Part shown: positions 9,015-17,362 of the stretch, piece after piece
How the letters are laid out: every line of letters begins with the position of its first letter
How positions within the stretch are numbered: position 1 is the stretch's first letter
Assembly: GCA_963746255.1 (NCBI GenBank)
Contig: CAVVAJ010000009.1
Location: 558,001 to 622,000, forward strand
Origin: DAOVXM01 sp963746255
GTDB lineage: Bacteria > Chloroflexota > Anaerolineae > Anaerolineales > UBA4823
Length of the DNA stretch: 64,000 bases
Direction: 5' to 3'
The notes under the pieces: model-generated
The model's input: the letters and a program-made list of their open reading frames with translations, nothing else
What the model was told of the DNA's origin: nothing
Database searches by the model: none
Position numbers and translations under genes: made by a program

Positions 9015-10130
9015 TTACCGGTATAGATAATACACCCATAAAAAGAGGGGTATTAAGCCACCTACTGCGACTAATGTCAACAATCCCAGTGCTATCGTCA
9101 TCCAATCCAGGTCGAGAGGGTCTTTAGAAAATTTTGGTGCTGGTACTGCGCTATCAGCCGGAGCTGCTGGTGGGTATACAGGTATAGCATTTACCAACTC
9201 CTGATCTTCAACTGGATTCGGTGGCAGGGATGTAGTGATTGCCATGTTGGTAATCACAGCGTCTTCGCTGGTATTTAATTGCCCTGCATGCCTGCGAGAT
9301 TTTATTTCTGAGTCGAGGAACTGGTTAATTACTTCGCCAAGTTGATTGGCATTACGGTATCGATTGCTGGACTCTTTGGCCAGTGACTTCTGGATGATTC
9401 CTTCAAGTTTGGGAGGGATAGCTGGATTATGCTGCCGGGGACTGATAGGTAGAGCTTGCCTGTGTAAACGTGCTAGTTCTTGGGGAGAGTCACCCTTGAA
9501 CGGCAACTGGTTAGTGAGCATTTCATACAACACGACCCCCAAAGAGTATACATCTGATGCTGGTGAAGGTGGTTTTCCCGCAGCTTGCTCGGGTGAAAAA
9601 TACTGCGGTGAGCCCCAAATTACTTCCGCTTTCTCGTCGGGTGTTATGCTTGCCAACGCTCTGGCAATCCCAAAATCTGCGACTTTAAGCTGTCTATCAG
9701 GTGTAATGAGCAAATTATGTGGTTTGATATCGCAATGAACTACTCCAGTACGGTGAGCATAACCGACCCCAGCACAGGCTTGGATCATCAATTCAAGTGC
9801 GCCACTGATCTGATATGGGCCATGTTTTATTAGAATATTCTTCAGGTGGTCACCAAGCACATATTCCATAACGATATATATACGTCCGGAATCAAACCCG
9901 AAATCATGGATCGTCACGATATTAGGATGGGTTAGATTGGCAGCCGCTTTTGCCTCTTGATGGAAGCTCTCTCGCAGCCCTAGATCCTTAGTAAAGTCTT
10001 GACGCAGAATTTTGAGTGCAACGTTGCGCTCCAAATTTAGGTCGCGTGCCCGGTAAACAACTGCCATCCCACCGGAGCCCAATATTTCCCCAAGCTGGTA
10101 GCGGTTGGCAAGGATTATCGGACTAGACAT
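9015..10130 (-). CDS. Membrane-anchored Ser/Thr protein kinase (Pkn2/Hanks type)
   Basis: This 371-residue kinase has its catalytic domain first. The Gly loop LGSGGMAVVY is at 18-26, the ATP-binding Lys at 40, HCD at 132-134, DFG at 152-154 and SPQYFSPEQ in the activation segment. The Arg of the usual HRD is Cys, so it is a non-RD kinase. The catalytic Asp134 is kept. A low-complexity linker (about 265-340) leads to one C-terminal transmembrane helix at about 345-367 with almost nothing beyond it, so the kinase faces the cytosol and lacks PASTA repeats. The ATG at 10130 is preferred over upstream ATG/TTG because AGGAAAG lies just before it and homology starts immediately. Confidence 0.9.
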   Translation of the reverse strand: MSSPIILANRYQLGEILGSGGMAVVYRARDLNLERNVALKILRQDFTKDLGLRESFHQEAKAAANLTHPNIVTIHDFGFDSGRIYIVMEYVLGDHLKNILIKHGPYQISGALELMIQACAGVGYAHRTGVVHCDIKPHNLLITPDRQLKVADFGIARALASITPDEKAEVIWGSPQYFSPEQAAGKPPSPASDVYSLGVVLYEMLTNQLPFKGDSPQELARLHRQALPISPRQHNPAIPPKLEGIIQKSLAKESSNRYRNANQLGEVINQFLDSEIKSRRHAGQLNTSEDAVITNMAITTSLPPNPVEDQELVNAIPVYPPAAPADSAVPAPKFSKDPLDLDWMTIALGLLTLVAVGGLIPLFLWVYYLYR

Positions 10131-10382
10131 TTCTCTTTCCTGCATGGTTATCAAATTTTACCATCCAAGCCTTAGTGAGATGCAGGGAAATCGCTCTTCA
10201 TAATATGAATCAGGGGCAAAATCAAATCTACCACTTATAGCTTTTTTTGTATCGTGCAAAGACCCCGGGCAGCAAAATCAAGTAGAATTGGTTTGTTTGG
10301 TGACGGTATGATCTACAGTTGGATTGAAATACCACCCCAGAATGCAGCACATATTAAGAATATAACAATATTTCGAGTGGAT

Positions 10383-11324
10383 ATGAGAGGCATTATCGTC
10401 TATAACCCGGCCGCTGGTCGCTTCCCTTCTCGGAAGCTCGTAGAACGTGCCGCTCAAATCTTGGTGAAAGACGGGTGGACGATTGATATTGTAGACGTTC
10501 AGAGCGGCACTCATATTACTGAGCTTGCTCGTGATGCAACTGCTGCAAAAGTGGATGCTTTTTTTGTTGCTGGAGGTGATGGCTCGATTTCTTACGCAAT
10601 CGCGGGTTTGGTTGGCGGAGATACAGCGCTAGGGGTGTTGCCAGCTGGGACAGCCAATGTGTGGGCTCAAGAATTGGATATGCCCGGTTTGGCATTTACT
10701 CGCTTGTCCGCTATACAAGAAAGTGCTAAGCTTCAAGGAAGGCCAACCGTACGCAGTGTCGATGTCGGTTTGTGCTGCGATCGATATTTCTTGCTCTGGT
10801 CAGGGATTGGCTTGGATGCTTCCATCGTAAATCGAATTGAACCTCGCAGGCGTATGCAGAGATATTTTGCTTTCTTGGCTTATGCAGCTACTGCTGTTTG
10901 GCAAGCAGCTAAATGGCGCGGAATCACTTTAAATTTATTGGCTGATCAACAATCCTTCGATGGACATTATTTGTTAGCACTGGTCAGTAATGTTCAACTC
11001 TATGCGGGTGGGCTAGTACAATTATCCCGCGATTCTCGGTTGGACGACGGCTGCATGGATCTTTGGCTGTTTGAAGGAGATACTCTTGGGGATACGCTAC
11101 AAATTGCATGGGATTTATTATCTGGCCGCCACCATTATTCTGAAAGCATCCACCGTGTTCCATTTAAACATTTAGAGATCACCTCAAGCTCAGTGCTCTA
11201 CATACAGGTCGACGGTGAACCAGTGCAAGTGGATGGACGGGTAACGATCGATGTGATCCCCCTGGCGCTGAAGGTTCTCATTCCCGCTCATGCTGAGCGG
11301 GAGTTGTTCGGCGATGATGGCTAA
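10383..11324 (+). CDS. Diacylglycerol/sphingosine kinase-like (DAGK_cat) protein
   Basis: Members of the LCB5/YegS family phosphorylate lipid alcohols. The 313-residue product starts with a Rossmann-like strand (GIIVYNPAAGR), has the nucleotide-binding GGDGS at 64-68, the LPAGTANVWA motif and a second beta-sandwich domain (ALVSNVQLYAGGL, then DGCMDLWLFEG). The frame is open from 10254, but residues before the ATG at 10383 match nothing in the family. GAGTGG is close to that ATG and is a poor binding site. The lipid substrate is not predictable. Phospholipid, bacterioruberin-like and undecaprenol targets are all possible. Confidence 0.85.
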   Translation: MRGIIVYNPAAGRFPSRKLVERAAQILVKDGWTIDIVDVQSGTHITELARDATAAKVDAFFVAGGDGSISYAIAGLVGGDTALGVLPAGTANVWAQELDMPGLAFTRLSAIQESAKLQGRPTVRSVDVGLCCDRYFLLWSGIGLDASIVNRIEPRRRMQRYFAFLAYAATAVWQAAKWRGITLNLLADQQSFDGHYLLALVSNVQLYAGGLVQLSRDSRLDDGCMDLWLFEGDTLGDTLQIAWDLLSGRHHYSESIHRVPFKHLEITSSSVLYIQVDGEPVQVDGRVTIDVIPLALKVLIPAHAERELFGDDG

Positions 11325-11549
11325 TTGTTATAATACCAACCTTGCTCTTATCCGATTCACGCTGATATATGGACCGCATGAGATTATTGGAAATGTACCA
11401 TGTACTTAGGTATAGTTAGCTCATGCAGGGGTATTATCATCAAACGGTCGGTGGAAAGAGATTTTAGCAGGGTAAAGGATTCGGGATTATTTTTCCATCT
11501 AATTTTGGCGAGATATCGTATTGATTTTTGATTTAAGGCGATAATTAAG

Positions 11550-12041
11550 GTGATCATACGGTTCAAGAATCTGATTAACTTGTGGGTAATTGCCGGAGCT
11601 TTGCTGATAACATTTATGCTTCTGGCGGTTACTTATTTCGCTGTATGGATAATCAGAGCTGATACGGCACCTGCCAGCACAGCAACTGCAATCTTAAATG
11701 TAATCTATGGGCCAACAAACATGCCGGACGTGAACACCCCCACGCCGGTTGTGACAAGCACCCCAACGACACCTTTCCCACCATCGCCGCCCCCCGGTGT
11801 TATCGCAGTTGGTGCATTCGTCCAGATTGCTGGCACAGGTGGAGACGGACTGCGCCTGAGGTCTGCCCCCGGCCTGGATGGGGAGATCCAATCTCTGGGA
11901 TATGAAGCGGAAGTATTCCAGGTACAGGATGGTCCGCGCTCGAGTGATGGTTATACTTGGTGGTTCTTGGTTGCGCCATACGATGAAGTGATCAGTGGGT
12001 GGGGAGTTGCCAACTTTTTGGCTGTTGTCCAAAATCCATAA
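11550..12041 (+). CDS. Membrane-anchored SH3b-domain protein
   Basis: The 163-residue product begins at a GTG about ten bases after AAGG. It has an N-terminal signal anchor (about residues 10-38), a Thr/Pro/Ser-rich extracellular linker (about 40-90, including PTPVVTSTPTT and PFPPSPPP) and a bacterial SH3 domain from about 92 to 160 (LRLRSAPGLDGEI, then a WWFLVAP strand and SGWGVANFL). Such domains bind peptidoglycan or other surface polymers outside the membrane. The upstream gap 11325-11549 shows no gene I can support. Confidence 0.8.
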   Translation: MIIRFKNLINLWVIAGALLITFMLLAVTYFAVWIIRADTAPASTATAILNVIYGPTNMPDVNTPTPVVTSTPTTPFPPSPPPGVIAVGAFVQIAGTGGDGLRLRSAPGLDGEIQSLGYEAEVFQVQDGPRSSDGYTWWFLVAPYDEVISGWGVANFLAVVQNP

Positions 12042-12186
12042 ACATCTTCTACTTGTTATCCTACGATAACCTTTTCCAGCTGCACTCCACCCATTTGCGA
12101 AAATTAGACTTTCGATATATAGTTATATTAAATCATTATCAGCTAATGCCACACCAAACTTGGATTGATTCAGGATAACGATCAGC

Positions 12187-12531
12187 ATGTCAACTGAAAA
12201 ACCAACCAACATTACCGTCGATCGGAATGCCCGTACAGTGATAATCATATGGAGTGATACTCATCCTAGCAGTTATCCATTCTCATTGCTGCGCTTCGCT
12301 TGCCCGTGTGCTGAATGTCGTGGTGGGCATGAACGAATGGGCTCGCTGCCAGACCCAGAGGTTTTCTCGTTGCCAGATGAGGAATCACCCAGGACGAATA
12401 TTCGTAATCTCGAAGCAGTTGGAACATATGCGATGACAATCGAGTGGCTCGATGGCCATCACTACGGCATTTATAACTGGCATTATCTGCGCGCACTTTG
12501 CCCCTGCCAGGATTGCCGCATTGAAATGTAA
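12187..12531 (+). CDS. DUF971 family protein
   Basis: The 114-residue product is a single DUF971 domain, the module related to the N-terminus of gamma-butyrobetaine hydroxylase and often fused to ApbC/Mrp iron-sulfur ATPases. It shows WSDTHPSSYPFSLLR, then CPCAEC (about 39-44) and near the end IYNWHYLRALCPCQDC. Four to six cysteines in two CPCxxC motifs make metal or Fe-S handling plausible. The exact role is unknown. The stop codon lies two bases before the next ATG, so it is co-translated with the following unknown gene. Confidence 0.85.
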   Translation: MSTEKPTNITVDRNARTVIIIWSDTHPSSYPFSLLRFACPCAECRGGHERMGSLPDPEVFSLPDEESPRTNIRNLEAVGTYAMTIEWLDGHHYGIYNWHYLRALCPCQDCRIEM

Positions 12532-12533
12532 AA

Positions 12534-13088
12534 ATGTTTGAAGACAAATTCGATCCGGTTTATACATTAGTAGAGAGAGCGTACGTCCGTATGCAAGCAG
12601 GGGATATACTAATTATGTGTATGGAACAAGGCGACCCAGCTCCCATCCAGCACATGGTGGAGAGTTTGATTGTCGCCGGGCCACGAAATCTAGTTGCTCT
12701 GCGGGAGATCATAGCTGAACTCAATACCCGGAAATCTCAATTACACAATGATTTTCATGAAATTCTCGACGATCTTGATGAGAGCCTGATCAAAATGGGG
12801 GTTTCCAATTCGACCGCTCAGCAGATTAACCCGCTCGATATTGAGCCCGAAAGGTTTATGATTTTGATGTTCGAAGAAGGGGTGCAACACGAAATGGAGC
12901 GCGTAGAATGCCTCCGATTCCTGGAAAACTCCCAAGAAATGATCGAGAGCGTTCTCAAGAATATTACGCTCTTAGAGGATCTCGAAAAATATCTAAATGA
13001 TTGGCTTTGGGGGTTGATCTACCAAACCACTCGTGATGAACTATCGGATGCCTTTATAAACACACCGAAATCCCGCTACCCCCACTAG
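12534..13088 (+). CDS. Hypothetical protein coupled to DUF971 gene
   Basis: I do not recognise a family for this 184-residue acidic, mostly helical, soluble protein. It has no cysteine-rich motif, signal peptide or membrane segment. The N-terminal half (MFEDKFDPVYTLVE and QHMVESLIVAGPRNL) reads like a helical-repeat scaffold. A polar region around 75-100 (LDDLDESL) precedes a helical C-terminus with DWLWGLIYQTTRDEL. The ATG follows the DUF971 stop by two bases and has no own ribosome binding site, implying translational coupling and a shared function. Confidence 0.75.
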   Translation: MFEDKFDPVYTLVERAYVRMQAGDILIMCMEQGDPAPIQHMVESLIVAGPRNLVALREIIAELNTRKSQLHNDFHEILDDLDESLIKMGVSNSTAQQINPLDIEPERFMILMFEEGVQHEMERVECLRFLENSQEMIESVLKNITLLEDLEKYLNDWLWGLIYQTTRDELSDAFINTPKSRYPH

Positions 13089-13157
13089 CACACTAGTCCC
13101 ACCTCAAGTGTAAATCAACGCGAACTAAAGATATTTTTCTTTCGTCTTATTAGCGGG

Positions 13158-13814
13158 TTAGAGATAATCGCGTAGATTATGTTCGACAGCATATGCGGCT
13201 GCTTCTGCACGGTTACTAACCCCCAGTTTAGACAGTATGCTGCTGACGTAATTCCTGACCGTTCCTTCACCCAAAAAAAGGGCTTTAGCTATTTCTCGAT
13301 TCGTTTTTCCCTCAGATACCAGCAGTAATACATGTCTTTCTTGTTGTGTGAGTGCAGAAAAGGCAGACGCTTCTTCTTCTTTCGCTGCTTTCCGGACCTC
13401 TTGAAATATGCGCTGTGTGACGGCTGGATCAAGTAGCGCCTCGCCACGACTGACAGCCTCGATTGCACGCACTAGGTCTTCACCACCAATCTGCTTCAAT
13501 ACATATCCGGAAGCCCCAGCTCGGATTGCAGAAAACAACATTTCATCCTCCGCGTAGGAAGTAAGCATAATTACCTTTGTCTCAGGATAATTTTCTGAGA
13601 TATCTTCACATACTTCAATACCCGAGCCCCCTGGTAGTCGTATATCCATGACTACAACATCTGGTTTATGGCTTGCCACGCCTTCTATTGCTTCGCGTGC
13701 GGTGCTGGCTTCAGCCACGACCTCAAAATTTGGATGTCTCTCGAGCAGTGATTTCAAACCTAGGCGCACTACCTCATGGTCGTCAACCAGTAATATTCTT
13801 TGCTTGTTCGGCAC
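13158..13814 (-). CDS. NarL/FixJ-type response regulator
   Basis: The 218-residue product has a receiver domain (DD at 11-12, phospho-acceptor Asp57 in VVVMDIRLPG, Lys in YVLKQIGG) and a LuxR-type helix-turn-helix (about 150-215, with LTQQERHVLLLVSEGKTNREIA). It is a DNA-binding transcription factor. The start is a GTG at 13814 with AAGGAG seven bases upstream. No histidine kinase is encoded next to it, so its partner lies elsewhere. Confidence 0.92.
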   Translation of the reverse strand: MPNKQRILLVDDHEVVRLGLKSLLERHPNFEVVAEASTAREAIEGVASHKPDVVVMDIRLPGGSGIEVCEDISENYPETKVIMLTSYAEDEMLFSAIRAGASGYVLKQIGGEDLVRAIEAVSRGEALLDPAVTQRIFQEVRKAAKEEEASAFSALTQQERHVLLLVSEGKTNREIAKALFLGEGTVRNYVSSILSKLGVSNRAEAAAYAVEHNLRDYL

Positions 13815-13961
13815 GGAATTCTCCTTCAGCGGTGAGTATAGTCGATAGCCAAATTAATGACAAGGACAGCCCCAGTCAATATATTGGGATATCCGAAATG
13901 ACTCATGTTCGTAATTTATCGTGGTTGTATGGAATCCAACACTAAGTAATAGCTGGTTTAA

Positions 13962-14150
13962 TCAATGACTTGCTCGATGGTCGGTTGAATACCAACTGTT
14001 GTCTTTGTAAACAACCGCCGGGGAGATAAATTCTTTTCGCACTTTCTTTTGGCCATTAGGACAGATTTGTTCGCTGTACACCTGATCAAATCCTAGCTGC
14101 TTCTCGAAACTCTCGCCACAATCTGTGAAAATTAATCTATAGATGGGCAT
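13962..14150 (-). CDS. Degenerate FmdB-like putative regulatory zinc-ribbon protein
   Basis: The 62-residue product follows the FmdB layout: MPIY start, DCGESFEK, then KKVRKEFISPAVVYKDNSWYSTDHR. The zinc ribbon normally has two CxxC pairs. Here only Cys11 and Cys30 remain. The positions expected to be Cys8 and Cys33 are Phe and Gly, so zinc binding is probably lost. AGAGGGG seven bases before the ATG shows a good translation start. Either a diverged functional protein or an early pseudogene. Confidence 0.6.
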   Translation of the reverse strand: MPIYRLIFTDCGESFEKQLGFDQVYSEQICPNGQKKVRKEFISPAVVYKDNSWYSTDHRASH

Positions 14151-14242
14151 TACTAGCCCCTCTGCTTAATTGGTTTCTCATTCAGCAGGTATCATACCGA
14201 ATTTTTCTAAGAATTTAATCTGATTATGGTCTACAGTGTGTC

Positions 14243-14288
14243 AAAAAAGTACTGCCCACCGGGGATCCTGCTGATCAGGTGGATCAGC
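14243..14288 (-). terminator. Likely terminator of the signalling cassette
   Basis: On the minus strand, past the OmpR-type regulator stop, a GCTGATC/GATCAGC stem (14288-14270) overlaps a CCACC/GGTGG alternative pairing. Six T follow at 14248-14243. The T run is some 20 bases from the first stem, so the second pairing is the better terminator. Confidence 0.45.
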
Positions 14289-14317
14289 GTCAATAAACAG
14301 GCACGCCTTAGCCCCAG

Positions 14318-15043
14318 TTAAGGGGTACTGGTGCGGCGGAAGTCAACGAAGCGGTATCCTACTCCCCGTTCTGTTAAAATGTATTTGGGATTCGACGGGT
14401 CCTCTTCGAGCTTTTTGCGCAGATAATTAATGTAAAGCCGGACATAATGCGGCTCATCTCTATATTCGTATCCCCAAACTTTCGCTAAAATCTGGTCATG
14501 CGTAATCACCCACCCCGCATTTTGTACAAGATGATATAAAAGCCGGTATTCGGTTGGTCTGAGCTGTACCAGTTCTCCGTCTAGCCATACTTCTCGGCGA
14601 TCGAAGTCTATTTTAAGACGGTCGTCGACTTCGATTAAGCCATGGGTTGATCCTGATGCTGATTCAGTTCTCCTTAAAACGGCTTTTACCCGGCTTACAA
14701 GTTCACGTGGGCTGAATGGTTTTGTGATGTAGTCATCCGCTCCAAGCTCTAAGCCTCTCACCCGGTCGTCCTCCTCCCCCTTTGCAGTGAGCATGATAAC
14801 AGGAACGGAACTGATCTCACGGATCATCTCCAGTACTTCAAAGCCATCGATATCTGGCATCATGACATCCAGTAGAATTATGTCGGGCAAGCGACTGCGC
14901 ATACTCTCAATTGCTTCAGAACCACGATATGCCTCTACAACTTGAAAACCGTCGTGCTCAAGATTAAGGCGGATGAACCGTACCATTCGCTCTTCATCAT
15001 CAACGACCAGGATACGGCGGTTCCTGAAGCTGATATCATCCAT
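14318..15043 (-). CDS. OmpR/PhoB-type response regulator
   Basis: The 241-residue product has an N-terminal receiver (DD at 15-16, phospho-acceptor Asp59 in ILLDVMMPD, Lys in YITKPFSPREL) and a C-terminal winged helix ending in the classic VWGYEYRDEPHYVRLYINYLRKKLE and TERGVGYRF motifs. It resembles KdpE-type regulators. The ATG at 15043 has AGGGAG eight bases upstream. The frame is also open from a TTG at 15061. It is last in the kinase/phosphatase/FHA cassette and no sensor histidine kinase accompanies it. Confidence 0.92.
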   Translation of the reverse strand: MDDISFRNRRILVVDDEERMVRFIRLNLEHDGFQVVEAYRGSEAIESMRSRLPDIILLDVMMPDIDGFEVLEMIREISSVPVIMLTAKGEEDDRVRGLELGADDYITKPFSPRELVSRVKAVLRRTESASGSTHGLIEVDDRLKIDFDRREVWLDGELVQLRPTEYRLLYHLVQNAGWVITHDQILAKVWGYEYRDEPHYVRLYINYLRKKLEEDPSNPKYILTERGVGYRFVDFRRTSTP

Positions 15044-15047
15044 TGTT

Positions 15048-15290
15048 TTACTCCCTAACAAATCCTATGATTTCTTCTTCTTCTTTACCCCCCAAAATTT
15101 CGATAAAGGTAATCCTATCGATTGGCCAATATACCGTCATTACGTTTTCTGCCAGGTATGGCAGGTCTTTGTTATCGAGCCGGCGAGGATTATTAATCGC
15201 CACCAGGTTATCTTTGGTGGTTGGTAGTTCTTCGACTTCACCGACGACGGGGTCAGAATTTGAAATATGTAGGATGATCGTATAGGGCAT
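15048..15290 (-). CDS. Small conserved-looking protein, unknown function
   Basis: This 80-residue soluble protein is beta-rich: IILHISNSDPVVGEVEELP, then LVAINNPRRLDNKDLPYLAENV, then TVYWPIDRITFIEIL and an acidic tail (KEEEE). The pattern of a short beta barrel with an NPRR turn reminds me of Sm-like folds, but that is only an impression. GGAGG lies five bases before the ATG. Its stop overlaps the ribosome binding site of the OmpR-type regulator, and it starts 20 bases after the FHA gene, so it is inside the cassette. Confidence 0.75.
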   Translation of the reverse strand: MPYTIILHISNSDPVVGEVEELPTTKDNLVAINNPRRLDNKDLPYLAENVMTVYWPIDRITFIEILGGKEEEEIIGFVRE

Positions 15291-15310
15291 GCCAGCCTCC
15301 GTTCTCGCTG

Positions 15311-15871
15311 CTATTCGAAAATCCGTAACTTCAACAGCAACTTCCCCAGATGAATGATATCACCATCTGAAATCAAATGTGAGACGTGGGGGCGAATCAC
15401 TTTTCCATTGATCCATGTCCCATTTGCTGAGCCCAGATCAGTAATAGTCACGTAATCTTCAGATAACCTTATGGTTGCATGTAATCTTGAAACACCTAAT
15501 ATGTATGCATTTTCAGCGGTCAGATCAATATCTGGCAGCACAGGTTGAGTTCCGCTAACACGACCGAAGGTGTATTCGTGTTGTTCTGCCAAAGGGTAAA
15601 CTTTTCCGCTTTGGGGAACTATCACTTGTACTCGGGTATCTTTGGCGATACCCTGTGTTGGTTCTGGAAATGGCGGATCGGCCTCGACCGGACTGAGCGG
15701 TTTTAAGAATGGGCTGTAATCTTGGTCAACCTCTTCCGGGAAGGTGATTTTGTTGGTTTGCAGGGTCGAATCACGGTCTTCTGTATCATCCTGACGCAGT
15801 GGTGCGCCGCATTCACTGCAAAACATCGCTCCAACGTATTCTTCATTCTGACACTGCGGGCATTCGATCAT
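15311..15871 (-). CDS. Zinc-ribbon and FHA domain protein
   Basis: The 186-residue product has an N-terminal zinc ribbon (Cys4, Cys7, Cys18, Cys21), a polar linker (25-80) and an FHA domain (about 85-186) with GR at 103-104, SRLH at 128-131 and SANGTWINGK at 148-157, the phosphothreonine-binding residues. FHA domains read Thr-phosphorylated partners, so it is the expected reader for the adjacent kinase. Its ATG overlaps the upstream stop by four bases (ATGA), indicating translational coupling to the J-domain/vWA gene. Confidence 0.9.
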   Translation of the reverse strand: MIECPQCQNEEYVGAMFCSECGAPLRQDDTEDRDSTLQTNKITFPEEVDQDYSPFLKPLSPVEADPPFPEPTQGIAKDTRVQVIVPQSGKVYPLAEQHEYTFGRVSGTQPVLPDIDLTAENAYILGVSRLHATIRLSEDYVTITDLGSANGTWINGKVIRPHVSHLISDGDIIHLGKLLLKLRIFE

Positions 15872-17355
15872 ATGATTAATGTATCTGTCGTTCGATTGAT
15901 TGCTGAAATCATCAGGGCGCGGGTACCGTATTTTATCTGTTTTTTGCCTCTTTTACTAAGATCTTGATTTACTCTCACATGCTCAGCTTCGTTGAGTACG
16001 TCCTGTGCGAACTCATATTCTGCTACAGATAATAGATTTGTGGCCAGTTTTTGGAGATGCAGAACAGCGTTTTCTGTATTCTTTGACTGAATTTCGCGCT
16101 GTATATTTTCCTGCATCCGGAATAGTGTTAAGCGGGAAACTGCTTTGACTATATCCGTACTGGGTTGGGACTTTACCGTTGAATTCTTGACCGGTATGGA
16201 TAGATTGACGCGTTCTAGGAAAGTGGCGGGTTTTTGAGCGGGAATTTCACCTGTGAGATATCCACTAATTAAGGCGACTTCTGAGGTTTCATGTCCTAAT
16301 GGGTTAATTTCAAATTCAAAAAGTATGGTTGTTGTTAATGTGTTGGTAATGCTGCCTAGGAGGATGGGGGATTCCACAGGTATATTGCTCACTTCTGGGC
16401 TGACCCGCATGGCATAACAGATCTTTGCAGATCGGTCTGGAATGAAGTGTAATCTCATATCATCAGCATAAATCTGACTTAATTTCAGCAATTTTTTCTG
16501 TAATACCTGCTTTAGATCATGGGGCCGGTCGAGATATTCACTACTGCCCCCGGTTATACGAGCTAGTTCATCTGCAAATTCGTCATTCCAATCTTCACCA
16601 ATACCGACCACATTGATACCAATACCCAGCTCCGCCATTTCATGTGCCAAGTTAAGGCATCCAGCTTCGTCTCCATACGTGCGCCCATCTGTTATCAGTA
16701 CGATATGATTCGTGCGGCGTGAACTTATATAGGTTTTAACTTGTTCAAATGCGGTCTGCAAACCCTGAAAAATTTCAGTCCCCCCGTTTGTATCGATATC
16801 TCGGATTTTAGCAGAAATAATTCGCTCGTTGGGTTTAAACGTTGCGGGCAGTAGCACATCCGCCCGGTCAGCGAATGTAACTATCGAGACTATATCTTCA
16901 TCCATCAACAATCTAGTGATTTCAATTGCACTCGATTTCACCATTTCCATCCGTATGCCCTGCATGGATGTGGATTGATCTAAAACCAAGCAGATGTTGA
17001 TATCGGTCCTAGTAGGATTTTCTTCTCCCTCAGGAGGTGTTATTTGTAGTAGGGTATATAGCAGTTGGGGTTCGTCAAGGGGAATGAGAGCGGGTCGACT
17101 GAATAATATCTTGGTGGTTAGGTAACGGTGCTGGACTTCTGGGGGTAGGGTCTTATCATAATCAGTCTTTTGGGCTTGATCAGATAATACAGTATACGCA
17201 TGTTGGATGGAGATGAAATCGGTTTGCGCGCCAACGTTGATGTTTACATCCGGATGGTACCGCTTAGCTAGTCGGTGAAATGATTTTCTAATTTCATCAC
17301 TGCTTGCATTGCGTGGCAGGCCTAATATCTGATAATAATCAGTCACTTTTTCCAT
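15868..17355 (-). CDS. J-domain and von Willebrand factor A fusion protein
   Basis: The 495-residue product starts with a DnaJ-type J domain (DYYQILGLPRNAS, HPD at 34-36), which would recruit and stimulate DnaK. It is followed by a vWA domain from about 117 with an intact MIDAS: DxSxS at 126-130, Thr193 and Asp223 in LITDG. A beta-rich and then helical C-terminal region follows (about 300-495). The combination suggests a metal-dependent interaction platform that brings Hsp70 to a client. It begins seven bases after the PP2C stop and overlaps the FHA gene by four bases. Confidence 0.88.
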   Translation of the reverse strand: MEKVTDYYQILGLPRNASSDEIRKSFHRLAKRYHPDVNINVGAQTDFISIQHAYTVLSDQAQKTDYDKTLPPEVQHRYLTTKILFSRPALIPLDEPQLLYTLLQITPPEGEENPTRTDINICLVLDQSTSMQGIRMEMVKSSAIEITRLLMDEDIVSIVTFADRADVLLPATFKPNERIISAKIRDIDTNGGTEIFQGLQTAFEQVKTYISSRRTNHIVLITDGRTYGDEAGCLNLAHEMAELGIGINVVGIGEDWNDEFADELARITGGSSEYLDRPHDLKQVLQKKLLKLSQIYADDMRLHFIPDRSAKICYAMRVSPEVSNIPVESPILLGSITNTLTTTILFEFEINPLGHETSEVALISGYLTGEIPAQKPATFLERVNLSIPVKNSTVKSQPSTDIVKAVSRLTLFRMQENIQREIQSKNTENAVLHLQKLATNLLSVAEYEFAQDVLNEAEHVRVNQDLSKRGKKQIKYGTRALMISAINRTTDTLII

Positions 17356-17362
17356 CCCGTAG

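Noticed and set aside
11384..11566. A 60-codon minus-strand frame before the SH3b gene
   Set aside because: It has no binding site and overlaps the start of the better-supported SH3b gene.
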